Below are positions 1 to 8,150 of a stretch of 40,375 nucleotides of DNA, in pieces. The notes under the pieces were generated by a model. That model had not been told where the DNA came from and did not search any database. It was given only the letters and a program-made list of their open reading frames with translations. The translations under genes were made by a program, and so were the position numbers. Positions within the stretch are counted from its first letter, which is position 1; every line of letters begins with the position of its first letter. The DNA is taken from positions 1 to 40,375 of the forward strand of contig JAUYSP010000052.1 in the NCBI GenBank assembly GCA_030696305.1. The letters run 5' to 3'. Origin of the DNA: Legionellaceae bacterium (GTDB taxonomy: Bacteria; Pseudomonadota; Gammaproteobacteria; Legionellales; Legionellaceae).

Positions 1-70
1 AATTTGATCTCTTGGTGCAGTCTACTTCTAAGTATAGATCCAAGTAGTGACGATGACTACTGAAATTAAA

Positions 71-316
71 TTAGTCAGAAGACGATGGCACAAGTGCGAT
101 TAAATATGATCCTTCAGTGACGTCGTCTTGTGAAAATGACACTATGCCAATTAAATTACAGTCGTCCATTTTTGAAAAACACACTAAATTTCCCACGGTA
201 TCTACAATGGCAACACAAATGGTAAGATGTAATGTTTTTGCATGATTGATTGCATTTTGTACCAACGCAGAGGCCAGTTCATAACTGATAAAAGACTTTT
301 CTATAGTCAATTTCAA
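71..316 (-). pseudogene. GlcG/HbpS-family (heme-binding-like) fragment, C-terminally decayed
   Basis: The first ~58 residues match the N-terminal half of the GlcG/HbpS family: a helix of the type ELASALVQNAINHAK, then the strand VAIVDTVGNLV and a KMDD turn that corresponds to the family's RMDG. The family is normally ~135-150 aa; here the frame leaves the consensus after KMDDCNLIG and ends at 81 aa, and no continuation is visible in the other minus-strand frames down to base 1. The only usable start is TTG at 316, preceded by AGGA. I read it as a remnant after a deletion or frameshift. Family assignment is by motif pattern only; GlcG/HbpS proteins bind heme or are linked to glycolate utilisation, but no function is likely for this piece. 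Confidence 0.5.
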
Positions 317-658
317 TTATCCTACTCCATAAACAGCCAATAGATAAGTTACATTTTATTTCATTTTTAAGTTAAAATGAGTTTTTTCACAGTCACATCT
401 TATTTCATTCACACATCCTTTTGTTGGCTGAGCATAACTCATATAAAATAACCAATCCGGCAAAATAATTGTGCTAAAAATATATTTGCCGACTTTTAGT
501 TTCATTTATATCTTACCATCTAATTTTTTAATTATGATATTATCAAACTATTTAAACCTATCCATGGTTAAAATAGTCTCGTAAACGCATCGGAGGTTTA
601 TGCCTTCATAGGACGCAGTATTTGTTGTCCCAACCTCTGAGTACAGTTTTTTAACTTA
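317..658. other. AT-rich intergenic region with one inverted repeat
   Basis: No coding frame that I can support. It holds a 7-bp inverted repeat, CGGCAAA at 458-464 and TTTGCCG at 485-491, with a 20-base loop. This could be a weak hairpin between the decayed GlcG-like fragment and the esterase gene, or chance. Confidence 0.4.
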
Positions 659-2179
659 TTGATTGTTCACTTAAACAAGCCTACACAGACGGATCAGCAG
701 CGCATCAACCATTTACACCCGCTATATGATATAATATATATAAATTTGAATCATATTGAACAGTGGAATACATCCATGCAAAGTCGTGAGGAATATACAC
801 ATACGCTCAATGAAGATGGATCGATCACATTTTTCTATCGCCCATCTGCGCGATTAACAAATAAAAAGGCGGAGTTAGATTGCCCCGATTTATATGAATG
901 GATGCTTGATGACAATGGCAAGCAGAAAGAATTCGTCGAATCTAATCAAGAAATTCATGAGTATTCTTTAAGGATTGATAATATTCCATCAGATATCTTT
1001 GCTACTTATCGTGTTAAAGTCAGCGATATTGTTCCTGTTGGTTCTTTGGAAACGCCACATGAAAGGATCGTTTCTCCTCATGCAAACCAGCCTATAGTAG
1101 TCATGAATCACCTTAATCTTTACACGGATGGTCATCGGGATCTTGAGACAAAACCTGCATCTATAATCCAAGAAAAAACTGCGTACATTAAAACAGGAAC
1201 AGCAGAAATACCTCCATACTTTCAATCTGTTTCGTCTGAAGAGTTAGCACCTTCGACACTAAACGGAACGGTAGAGCTACGCACCTTTAAATCTTCAGAT
1301 CAAATAGAAAGGGATATATGGATTTATAAGCCACCAAAATTTGATCAAATTAAACCTCCAGAAGAAAGAAAAGTCATATTTATGCTTGACGGAAAAGACT
1401 TTTGTGAAAAACTAACACCATACATAGACGCAAATGGTGAAGCATTTGCTAACACCGCGATTGTTTTTATTGATCCAGGGAAGTATCCAGCCGGTCGTTC
1501 CATATTGCCTCCTCCGGATCCACCTATCGCTATACCGCATCGCGTATATGAAGATTATTATGACACTGATAAATTCTCTACAATGCTCGGTGAGGAATTG
1601 ATCCCTCAGTATTGCCGTAAACTAGGAGTTTCGAATAAAGACAATGTGATTGTCGCTGCGCACAGTTTAGCGGCATATCCAATAATTACTGTTGCAGAAA
1701 GATGTCCCAATAAAATTGGTGGATTATTTCTATTTTCACCCGCATTTAATCAAGAAAAACCACGCTCATTATCGACAGATCCGGCCACAGAACCGAGCAC
1801 CATATTAACAAATATTCCGCTTTTTACACAAATTGGTAAGAGCGAAAATGCAACTCCGCCTAAAAGACACCAAGCAGAACAAGATATGCAGAATAAATCA
1901 AGACTAAAAACGGCTCAAGATTTTCAGACAACACTTGGATGCAACACTAATTCACGATTACGAATTCACTCCTCTGGTCATGATGCAATGCATGTGTTTG
2001 AAGGTATGGTTGAAGGTATGAAATTTCATCTAAGTCGATTATGCGCAAATACTACGTCAAGGTTCAAACAATTGCTAAACGAACAAATAAGAGCAGCAGC
2101 TAAACCTGTCGAATCAGTGGATGAAACTGTGAAACAAGCTCAGGCTAACACACCCACTCCGAGACCAGGTTCATCGTAA
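659..2179 (+). CDS. enterochelin-esterase-like alpha/beta hydrolase
   Basis: 506 aa from TTG 659; the in-frame ATG at 776 (M40) is an alternative start with a TATAAT at 730-735 upstream, and neither has a strong Shine-Dalgarno sequence. The C-terminal half has the layout of the putative-esterase (Fes/IroE, PF00756-type) fold: RDIWIYKPP strand, then VIFMLDGKDF, a FIDPG turn, a helix leading to the nucleophile elbow VIVAAHSLAAYP, and the late histidine in SSGHDAMHVFEGM, which resembles the GHDWxxW of Fes. The elbow is A-H-S-L-A instead of G-x-S-x-G, which is unusual. The N-terminal ~220 residues could be a Fes-like N-domain but are not recognisable. No siderophore genes are adjacent, so the substrate is unknown; a host-directed esterase is equally possible. 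No signal peptide is evident. Proline-rich tail. Confidence 0.65.
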   Translation: MIVHLNKPTQTDQQRINHLHPLYDIIYINLNHIEQWNTSMQSREEYTHTLNEDGSITFFYRPSARLTNKKAELDCPDLYEWMLDDNGKQKEFVESNQEIHEYSLRIDNIPSDIFATYRVKVSDIVPVGSLETPHERIVSPHANQPIVVMNHLNLYTDGHRDLETKPASIIQEKTAYIKTGTAEIPPYFQSVSSEELAPSTLNGTVELRTFKSSDQIERDIWIYKPPKFDQIKPPEERKVIFMLDGKDFCEKLTPYIDANGEAFANTAIVFIDPGKYPAGRSILPPPDPPIAIPHRVYEDYYDTDKFSTMLGEELIPQYCRKLGVSNKDNVIVAAHSLAAYPIITVAERCPNKIGGLFLFSPAFNQEKPRSLSTDPATEPSTILTNIPLFTQIGKSENATPPKRHQAEQDMQNKSRLKTAQDFQTTLGCNTNSRLRIHSSGHDAMHVFEGMVEGMKFHLSRLCANTTSRFKQLLNEQIRAAAKPVESVDETVKQAQANTPTPRPGSS

Positions 2180-2326
2180 TCCCTTTGTAACTTCATGACT
2201 TATAAGCTTTCTCCTATTCAAATAGCAATAAAGTCATATATCATGGCAACTTTCTGTGCCAGCGACACAAACAAGCTAGTCAGTGCTCTCTAGAATGGCG
2301 AGGTCTAAGATAATACACATCACAAT

Positions 2327-2548
2327 CTATTTAAAGGGATTGAGCACTGGCGTAATTGAAAAAGGCGATGGTGTTCTTGATTTAGATTCTTCACTTGATG
2401 ATGTAGAGTCTTTTGATGGAGTCAGTTTTTGAGGCTCTTTCAATTTCCGTTTCTGTTCCAACTCGTCCATCAGTCGCTTAAAATTTGAAAATTCATCCAT
2501 GGCTGGTGTTCCAGAGTCTTTTTTAGCGCCATTTTTTTTCATATCCAT
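2327..2548 (-). CDS. small Ser/Lys-rich hydrophilic protein, unknown
   Basis: 73 aa from ATG 2548, chosen over an upstream TTG at 2560 because GGAG lies 6 bases before it. The product is very hydrophilic, with a charged helix (MDELEQKRKLKEPQK) and a Ser/Pro-rich tail (SSSEESKSRTPSP) that looks disordered. No domain recognised. The good ribosome site and biased composition argue that it is expressed. It is a lone gene between two plus-strand ORFs. Confidence 0.5.
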   Translation of the reverse strand: MDMKKNGAKKDSGTPAMDEFSNFKRLMDELEQKRKLKEPQKLTPSKDSTSSSEESKSRTPSPFSITPVLNPFK

Positions 2549-2635
2549 GATATTCTCCAAAATGTCCGAAAAATCATAATTTGATTATTAATATTTCATT
2601 TATTACAAACAGTATAGCACAATATTTGTACTTTT

Positions 2636-2911
2636 TTGCTCTCACAGGCTCATCTTGTATTGGAAGAGTCTGCCTATTGCAGTCTCTATCATGCTATGTG
2701 TAGAGAAAAAACGGAGAAAACAGCACGATCTGGCATGCTTTCTGTATTTTTGAACACGCCGTTATTTAATGCATACGCGCAATTAATGGAATTTTATACA
2801 AGAGACTGTGCACCAAACTTACGATCAATGAGACCAGAATCTATGCTTGAAATCTACCACTCGCACGTTGCATCTCTACAACAAGCAAGTCAAGCATCTC
2901 TTGTTGGGTAA
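2636..2911 (+). CDS. small hypothetical protein, possibly a gene remnant
   Basis: 91 aa with a TTG start at 2636 and no Shine-Dalgarno sequence. The frame stays open upstream of the TTG for a short way, so this may be the 3' end of a decayed gene. The amino-acid pattern (amphipathic helices, NTPLFNAYAQLMEFY) looks like real protein but I do not recognise a family. A long imperfect hairpin follows the stop (2922-2965), which would fit a transcript end. Confidence 0.3.
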   Translation: MLSQAHLVLEESAYCSLYHAMCREKTEKTARSGMLSVFLNTPLFNAYAQLMEFYTRDCAPNLRSMRPESMLEIYHSHVASLQQASQASLVG

Positions 2912-2921
2912 GTGTAAAGTG

Positions 2922-2965
2922 GCGAGATATTGAGGAGGATTGAATAATATTCCTCTCATACTCGC
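2922..2965 (+). terminator. long imperfect hairpin, possible terminator
   Basis: Outer arms GCGAG (2922-2926) and CTCGC (2961-2965) enclose near-complementary TGAGGAGGA and TCCTCTCA. It lies 11 bases after the stop at 2911. The following sequence is only moderately T-rich (tattttatc), so termination is uncertain. Confidence 0.35.
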
Positions 2966-3048
2966 TATGCTATTTTATCTCAATCACCTCGGTGTGTTCA
3001 GGGATGGTGGTGAATGGTTACATAAAAATAATATATTTTAACTTGGTG

Positions 3049-4815
3049 CTACCCCCCTTCTCTCTGCATAGCCAGTAATTTAGCAAAACATCCATTTCTC
3101 GCTTCTAGCTCCGCGACCGAACCATCTTCAATAATTTTACCATCATCAAAAAATAAGATTCTGTCCATCGACATGATGGTTGAAAGCCGATGCGCTATAA
3201 CAATTACTGTTTTATCCATCATCACAGAATGTAGCGCATCCTGAATTTCATGTTCAGTGACAGAATCAAGTGAAGACGTGGCCTCGTCCAAAATTAAAAT
3301 TGGTGCATTTTTTAAAATAGCTCGCGCAATAGCGATTCGTTGTCTTTGACCCCCTGATAGTTTAATCCCACGTTCACCAACCAAAGACTGATAGCCATCG
3401 GGAAGTTGCATAATAAATTCATGGCATTTTGCGAGTTGTGCAGCCTTGAATACCGCCTCATCAGATGCTTTTGTATCTCCATAGCGAATATTATCCATTA
3501 GGCTTCGATGAAACATCTCCGTTTGCTGTGGAATGAGAGCTATATTTTTCATTAAACTGTCACGAGTAATGGAATGGATGTTATGTTCGTCAATGCTGAT
3601 TTCACCATTTTGAATTTCATACAGGCGTAACAGCAGATTAATGAAAGAAGTTTTCCCTGCACCGGAATAGCCGACCAAACCAACTTTTTGTTTAGGTTGA
3701 ATCGTAATATTCAAATGTTCAAATAATACTTTGCTATTATCATAATTGAAACAAACGTCACTGAAACAAATTTTCCCTTGTGAAACATGTAATGAATCCG
3801 CATTTTCACAATCCTCAATATCATGAGGAACAATGATAACATTTAAGGCTTGCTGGCATTTTCCAATGTCTTTAGACAAACTAGGCATGGCCTGCGTTAA
3901 ACCATTTACCATATTTACGATAGTAATGGATAAACCAAGAATAAATGCAAAATCACCTACAGTAATTTCCCCATGCAGCCTGAAATAAATCAAGCCTCCC
4001 ATCAACAGGGTAATGAGTAATGTAAAAATCATATTTAAGCAAAAATCAGTGTATATGATTCGTCGTTGCAATAATTTATCTTCTGCTCCAACACGATTGA
4101 CGGCATCTTCAATACGAGTAGTTTCAAAGAAAATATTTGAAAAAATCTTGGCATTGATTATGTTGGAAATACTATCGACCAGTTGCCCCGACAACTGACT
4201 GCTTGCTTCCGAAAAATCATGGGCAACTACGGACGTTTTTTTTGCTAATTTATAACCATTTATCACATAAATAATGATCCCCATCAGTAAAACTGCAGCA
4301 AAGTATATATGCACGGTGGTCAATAAAACTAAAGCAATAATTAAAGTAAATGAATTTCCCAGTATATTACGATTAAATGATTGAATAATGGATTCAACAC
4401 CCTCTGCGACACACTGTGTTTTATTTGCCAGATCACCCGAAAAGTTTCTTTGAAAAAAAGATAGCGAGTGCTTAGTAAGATGGTCAAACATTGCAACAGA
4501 AATTTCCGTTCTGAGTTTTGGAAATAGTTTCAAACAAATATAAAAATATGTCCGCATAGCTGCATTATGGATTAGGGTTAACAAAACATAGAATATAGCT
4601 GGATAAATAACAGCCTGAAAAAAAAGAGTGGGATTGTTAGCATTATTGGTCGCCGCATCAATAATCATTTTTAATACATACGGACCCAGAGAAATTTCTA
4701 AAGAGGCAATCATTATAATAAACAGAAAACCCGCTATGGAAATAGGATGACTGCGTAAAAAATACCAAATAAATGCCCACAGACGTTCTGGGATTGCACC
4801 CTTTATCGAATTCAT
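3049..4815 (-). CDS. ABC exporter, fused permease and ATPase (MsbA/MDR type)
   Basis: 588 aa from ATG 4815 (AAGGA 6 bases upstream; a GTG one codon earlier is less likely). The N-terminal ~330 residues form a type-1 exporter transmembrane domain with about six hydrophobic segments. The C-terminal ATPase is complete: Walker A GYSGAGKTS, Q-loop LIPQQTEMF, signature LSGGQRQRIAIARA, Walker B ILILDEATSSLDS, H-loop VIAHRLS. It should work as a homodimer in the inner membrane exporting a lipid, drug or peptide; the substrate cannot be told from sequence. It is a lone gene with a ~320-base upstream region shared with the divergent hemerythrin-like gene. Full-length and intact. Confidence 0.9.
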   Translation of the reverse strand: MNSIKGAIPERLWAFIWYFLRSHPISIAGFLFIIMIASLEISLGPYVLKMIIDAATNNANNPTLFFQAVIYPAIFYVLLTLIHNAAMRTYFYICLKLFPKLRTEISVAMFDHLTKHSLSFFQRNFSGDLANKTQCVAEGVESIIQSFNRNILGNSFTLIIALVLLTTVHIYFAAVLLMGIIIYVINGYKLAKKTSVVAHDFSEASSQLSGQLVDSISNIINAKIFSNIFFETTRIEDAVNRVGAEDKLLQRRIIYTDFCLNMIFTLLITLLMGGLIYFRLHGEITVGDFAFILGLSITIVNMVNGLTQAMPSLSKDIGKCQQALNVIIVPHDIEDCENADSLHVSQGKICFSDVCFNYDNSKVLFEHLNITIQPKQKVGLVGYSGAGKTSFINLLLRLYEIQNGEISIDEHNIHSITRDSLMKNIALIPQQTEMFHRSLMDNIRYGDTKASDEAVFKAAQLAKCHEFIMQLPDGYQSLVGERGIKLSGGQRQRIAIARAILKNAPILILDEATSSLDSVTEHEIQDALHSVMMDKTVIVIAHRLSTIMSMDRILFFDDGKIIEDGSVAELEARNGCFAKLLAMQREGG

Positions 4816-5141
4816 CACAATTCCTTATGCTCTTATCTATATATATGAGTTGTCTGACAATGTTACAAGTAATTTTAGAATAGTCCTGTTCTACGACCTA
4901 AATCAATAGTATATTTTTTTCAAATTAGGCTGTACGTCATGATCATCGAGTGAAATTTTTTGATTCACCTACTGCCACAACCGCCCCTTCTTGCGCTCTA
5001 TCAGTTATCCTCAACTGATTAATTATTAGATTGTATTTGAAATGTATCCATGAGCGATTTGATTTTTTCCTGACGCATTTAATAATGCAGAGAGCGTGCA
5101 TAAAAATTATTTGGACTTCACACCCAATTATTATAGATAAT
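4816..5141. other. divergent intergenic region, AT-rich
   Basis: Lies between the ABC exporter (leftward) and the hemerythrin-like gene (rightward) and so should hold both promoters. TTGGAC at 5111-5116 with TATAGA at 5132-5137 is a weak candidate for the rightward one. I see no RNA gene or convincing repeat. Confidence 0.35.
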
Positions 5142-5843
5142 ATGACTATAAAATTATTCAACGAGAATTTTTCAATGGCCAGTGCAAGATATAGACTTTA
5201 CCGGGAGCATAAATATGTATCGTTTTTGCTATCTTCTTTTAGAGCTGAAGTTGCAAAAGTCGACTTTAGTTTAGATGTGAACGTCAATCGGATTAAAGAA
5301 CAATTTGGAGAAATTACTGCGCTGATGCATGGGCATGCATCACATGAAAATAATAGCATTCATGAGTTATTAAGAAATAAAGATAGCCTAGTTCATGAAA
5401 AAATTGAGGCCGATCATAGCACTCATGAAGATACGTTTGAAAAATTGAATCAATTATTAATTGTAATTCTTGAGGATATCGACATTGCTAATAGAATCGA
5501 ATTAGGTCATCAATTTTATCTGGAGATTCAGCGTTTTGAAGCTGAAAATTTACTACATCAAATATATGAAGAAACGATAATTATGCCAGAACTACAACGT
5601 CTTTATACCGATGAAGAGTTATTAGATAAAATTGATGCTAAAACTTACGCACTAATGACGTCAGAGCAACTGATTGATATGATGAAGATTTTATTTCCAC
5701 ATATGAATGCCGATGACCGAAAGTTTTTTTTAAAAGATATTTATCGGACACAACCTACTAAATTTATAACTGCTTGGAAAGGGATTTTACCAATCCTTGA
5801 TGTGTCTGAACGAGAACAATTAAGTATGGATTTTATTCTTTGA
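5142..5843 (+). CDS. hemerythrin-like (HHE) domain protein
   Basis: 233 aa from ATG 5142; ATG 5175 (MASARYRLY) is an alternative, and the frame is open upstream to 5031, but that extension is not protein-like. The His/Glu spacing of a four-helix HHE iron domain is visible: YREHKYVSFLL, MHGHASHENN (HxxxE-type), ADHSTHEDTF (HxxxH-type) and ENLLHQIYEE. HHE proteins carry a di-iron site and sense or handle O2, NO or iron; the role here is inferred only. The ~75-residue tail (TSEQLIDMMKILFPHM onward) is helical and unassigned. It heads a plus-strand run with a GNAT and an alpha/beta hydrolase. Confidence 0.7.
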   Translation: MTIKLFNENFSMASARYRLYREHKYVSFLLSSFRAEVAKVDFSLDVNVNRIKEQFGEITALMHGHASHENNSIHELLRNKDSLVHEKIEADHSTHEDTFEKLNQLLIVILEDIDIANRIELGHQFYLEIQRFEAENLLHQIYEETIIMPELQRLYTDEELLDKIDAKTYALMTSEQLIDMMKILFPHMNADDRKFFLKDIYRTQPTKFITAWKGILPILDVSEREQLSMDFIL

Positions 5844-5877
5844 TAATGATGCTTGGGTTTTTCACATAAAGGTATTT

Positions 5878-6294
5878 ATGCTTAAAATTAATTTCATAAC
5901 AACGCCAAATGAAAAATTTAATATAAAAATGAATCAAGGCTTAATGGCATGTCTTGAAAACCTTACTGGCATTATAGGCGGACCACAAGAACACACGATT
6001 TATGCTCAAGAGAATAAAAAAATAATAGGCGGTATAATTGGATATTCTCACGGAGATGTTTTATGGATTGACACTATTTATACAGATAAAAGCCGAAGAA
6101 AGCAGGGGATTGGAAAAATGCTCGTTGACCAAATAACAATTTATGCAAAGAGTTGTGGAGCATCCGAAATCCAGCTAAATACCTATTTCCCTAAAGCACA
6201 TAAATTTTTTACTAATCAAGGATTTGAGACGGTTTTCTCTATTCCAAAATGGAAATATGGTCTGACGTGTTACCTAATGAAAAGGATCATATGA
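5878..6294 (+). CDS. GNAT-family N-acetyltransferase
   Basis: 138 aa. ATG 5878 follows AAAGG at good spacing. The central strand IGGIIGY and the acetyl-CoA loop RRKQGIGKML (Q/RxxGxG/A, about residues 75-84) are typical of the GNAT fold, as is the C-terminal KAHKFFTNQGFE segment. The acceptor substrate is unknown. It begins 34 bases after the hemerythrin-like gene and is probably co-transcribed. Confidence 0.85.
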   Translation: MLKINFITTPNEKFNIKMNQGLMACLENLTGIIGGPQEHTIYAQENKKIIGGIIGYSHGDVLWIDTIYTDKSRRKQGIGKMLVDQITIYAKSCGASEIQLNTYFPKAHKFFTNQGFETVFSIPKWKYGLTCYLMKRII

Positions 6295-6365
6295 TCTTAG
6301 AATAAGATTAGGTTCGTGACATACTTATTGGAATATAAAAAACATTACCCAACTAGGTAACTACA

Positions 6366-7148
6366 ATGCAAATAATAAAAAAATTTGATCATAATTCAGG
6401 TGCATACTTCATCAGCGATGACGAAAAAATTTATTATGAAGTAACAGGCAACGAAAATGGCTCCGTTTTATTGTTATTACATGGCGGATTTGGCAATATT
6501 GAAGATTTTAATACTCTTCTTCCTGATTTAAATCAACGCTATAAAATAATCGCTATGGACAGCCGAGGACATGGAAAATCCACCCTCAATTCACAGATAC
6601 TAACCTATGAGCTTATTCAAAGAGATGTTGAGCACCTTCTTGAGCACCTTGGTATTAATAAGTTGAGCATTATAGGGTTCAGTGATGGCGGAACAGTTGC
6701 ATACAGACTCGCTTCAATGACGTCATTACACATTGAAAAGCTAGTTGCTATTGGTTCACACTGGCATTTGAAAAATATCGAATCAATAAAAGAGATATTT
6801 TTAAAAATTACTGGCGAAAGCTGGCGTAAAAAGTTCCCCGACACTTACGATACCTATCAAAAATTGAATCCTTATCCTGATTTTAATTTTATGACACAAG
6901 CTATAATCAAAATGTGGCTTGATTCAAAAGCCTCTGGATACCCAAATGAAGCCATTAAAAATATTTCTTGCCCCGTATTAGTCATCAGAGGCGACGATGA
7001 TCACCTTTTGCTAATAGATGCAGCGGTAGAATTGTGTAACCTTATCAACCATTCGCACTTACTTAATATTCCTTTTGCTGGGCACGTCGCTTTTGACGAT
7101 CAGAAAGAAATTTTCAGGATTAGCTTAGATGAATTCTTACAAAGGTAA
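6366..7148 (+). CDS. alpha/beta hydrolase
   Basis: 260 aa, ATG 6366 with TAGGTAA upstream. All catalytic elements are in order: oxyanion-loop LLLLHGGFGN (~residues 37-46), MDSRGHGKS, nucleophile elbow IGFSDGG (~101-107), acid in IRGDDDHLL, and the histidine in FAGHVAFDD. Length and motifs fit the soluble cytoplasmic single-domain family (esterase, haloperoxidase or BioH-like). Substrate unknown. It ends 15 bases before the stop of the convergent APH-like gene. Confidence 0.85.
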   Translation: MQIIKKFDHNSGAYFISDDEKIYYEVTGNENGSVLLLLHGGFGNIEDFNTLLPDLNQRYKIIAMDSRGHGKSTLNSQILTYELIQRDVEHLLEHLGINKLSIIGFSDGGTVAYRLASMTSLHIEKLVAIGSHWHLKNIESIKEIFLKITGESWRKKFPDTYDTYQKLNPYPDFNFMTQAIIKMWLDSKASGYPNEAIKNISCPVLVIRGDDDHLLLIDAAVELCNLINHSHLLNIPFAGHVAFDDQKEIFRISLDEFLQR

Positions 7149-7163
7149 ATGACTATTGGTTAA

Positions 7164-8126
7164 TCATCGTGGTAGTTGCTCAATCCAATTTGAATTAATT
7201 AATTTCTGGTAAATACAATCGAGCCACTTAGCCGTATTTTCACCACCAGGAGCCAATTCACCACTCCAATTATTTTTAGTCCACAGATAGATTTCCAGTC
7301 CTTTCATTTGAATTTGTTTAGGTAGAGCAGACAAATCAATACTTGATTTTGGCATGATGGAAAAATAACCATCAAGATAAGGTTTTATTTTATCACGCCA
7401 ATTTGTTTGATCATGCATAAGGGGATAAAAAAATGGGCGTGCAACATCTTCCATAAACCAATTTTTAGAAGGCAAGTCAAAATCAATTATATGAACTTGT
7501 TGCCCATCGGTTATGACATTCGCTTCGCGATGATCACCATGGGTCAAACCAAAATTATAAGAGGTTTGCTGCCTTTGATTAAAGTAATCTCTCACTGATA
7601 TAAAAACGTCCTGTATCTCTCTCGATTCTTTTTTTACATATTCACTCATTTCATCAAATGACTCACTCCAATTCACATAATGATGATGACCTGTATCAAA
7701 CAATTGTGCGGCTTTATGCAAAGCGCCGAGCGCCTTCCCCCACTGTTCGTATAAAGCTACTTGTGAATAACTAAAATTAACGTGTTGTCCAGGCACTTCT
7801 TTGCAGACATGTGCTAAAAATAATTCTTGTCCTTGTAGAATTGATTCAATCCATCGTCCCTGTTTAGATACAATAGGCTCACAAACCGGAGCTTGGTGAT
7901 TGTACAAATGCGATTGATAAAGAATTGCGGCTAATAAAGTTTCTTCTTTCCGCAAAGAGCTATGTGTCATTCGAAGATAATAACCTTGTTGTTGGCATTC
8001 AAATCGGTATACCAAATTAATGCCTTCATTGATTAAACGGAGTGAATCAGGCTGACCACCCCATTGCTCAATTGCTAACAATGGCGTTTCAGCTGCATCA
8101 ATCTTATTTAATATTTCATTCCACAT
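7164..8126 (-). CDS. APH/RdoA-like phosphotransferase (kinase fold)
   Basis: 320 aa from ATG 8126, preceded by AGGGG at 7 bases; the apparent extension to 8162 runs into the inserted IS and is an artefact. The aminoglycoside-phosphotransferase/SrkA-type kinase signature is clear: catalytic loop THGDHREANVI and metal-binding IDFD, followed by FMEDVARPFFYP. Upstream GGQPDSLRLINEGINLVYRF is the nucleotide-binding lobe. Members phosphorylate antibiotics, small metabolites or proteins; the substrate here is unknown. The IS256 element begins 24 bases upstream of the ATG, so the native promoter has probably been displaced and expression may be IS-driven or lost. Confidence 0.8.
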   Translation of the reverse strand: MWNEILNKIDAAETPLLAIEQWGGQPDSLRLINEGINLVYRFECQQQGYYLRMTHSSLRKEETLLAAILYQSHLYNHQAPVCEPIVSKQGRWIESILQGQELFLAHVCKEVPGQHVNFSYSQVALYEQWGKALGALHKAAQLFDTGHHHYVNWSESFDEMSEYVKKESREIQDVFISVRDYFNQRQQTSYNFGLTHGDHREANVITDGQQVHIIDFDLPSKNWFMEDVARPFFYPLMHDQTNWRDKIKPYLDGYFSIMPKSSIDLSALPKQIQMKGLEIYLWTKNNWSGELAPGGENTAKWLDCIYQKLINSNWIEQLPR

Positions 8127-8142
8127 AAGTAACCCCTTTTCA

Positions 8143-8150
8143 AAGATACC
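8143..8150. repeat. target-site duplication of the IS256 element (left)
   Basis: The octamer aagatacc at 8143-8150 is repeated at 9543-9550, directly outside both inverted-repeat ends, as expected for an IS256-family insertion. Confidence 0.9.

Noticed and set aside
659-2179. Siderophore utilisation locus
   Set aside because: Only one Fes-like protein is present; no receptor, transporter or biosynthetic gene lies nearby.
5031-5141. Longer start of the hemerythrin-like protein
   Set aside because: The extra 37 residues are not conserved-looking, have no ribosome site and overlap the expected promoter region.
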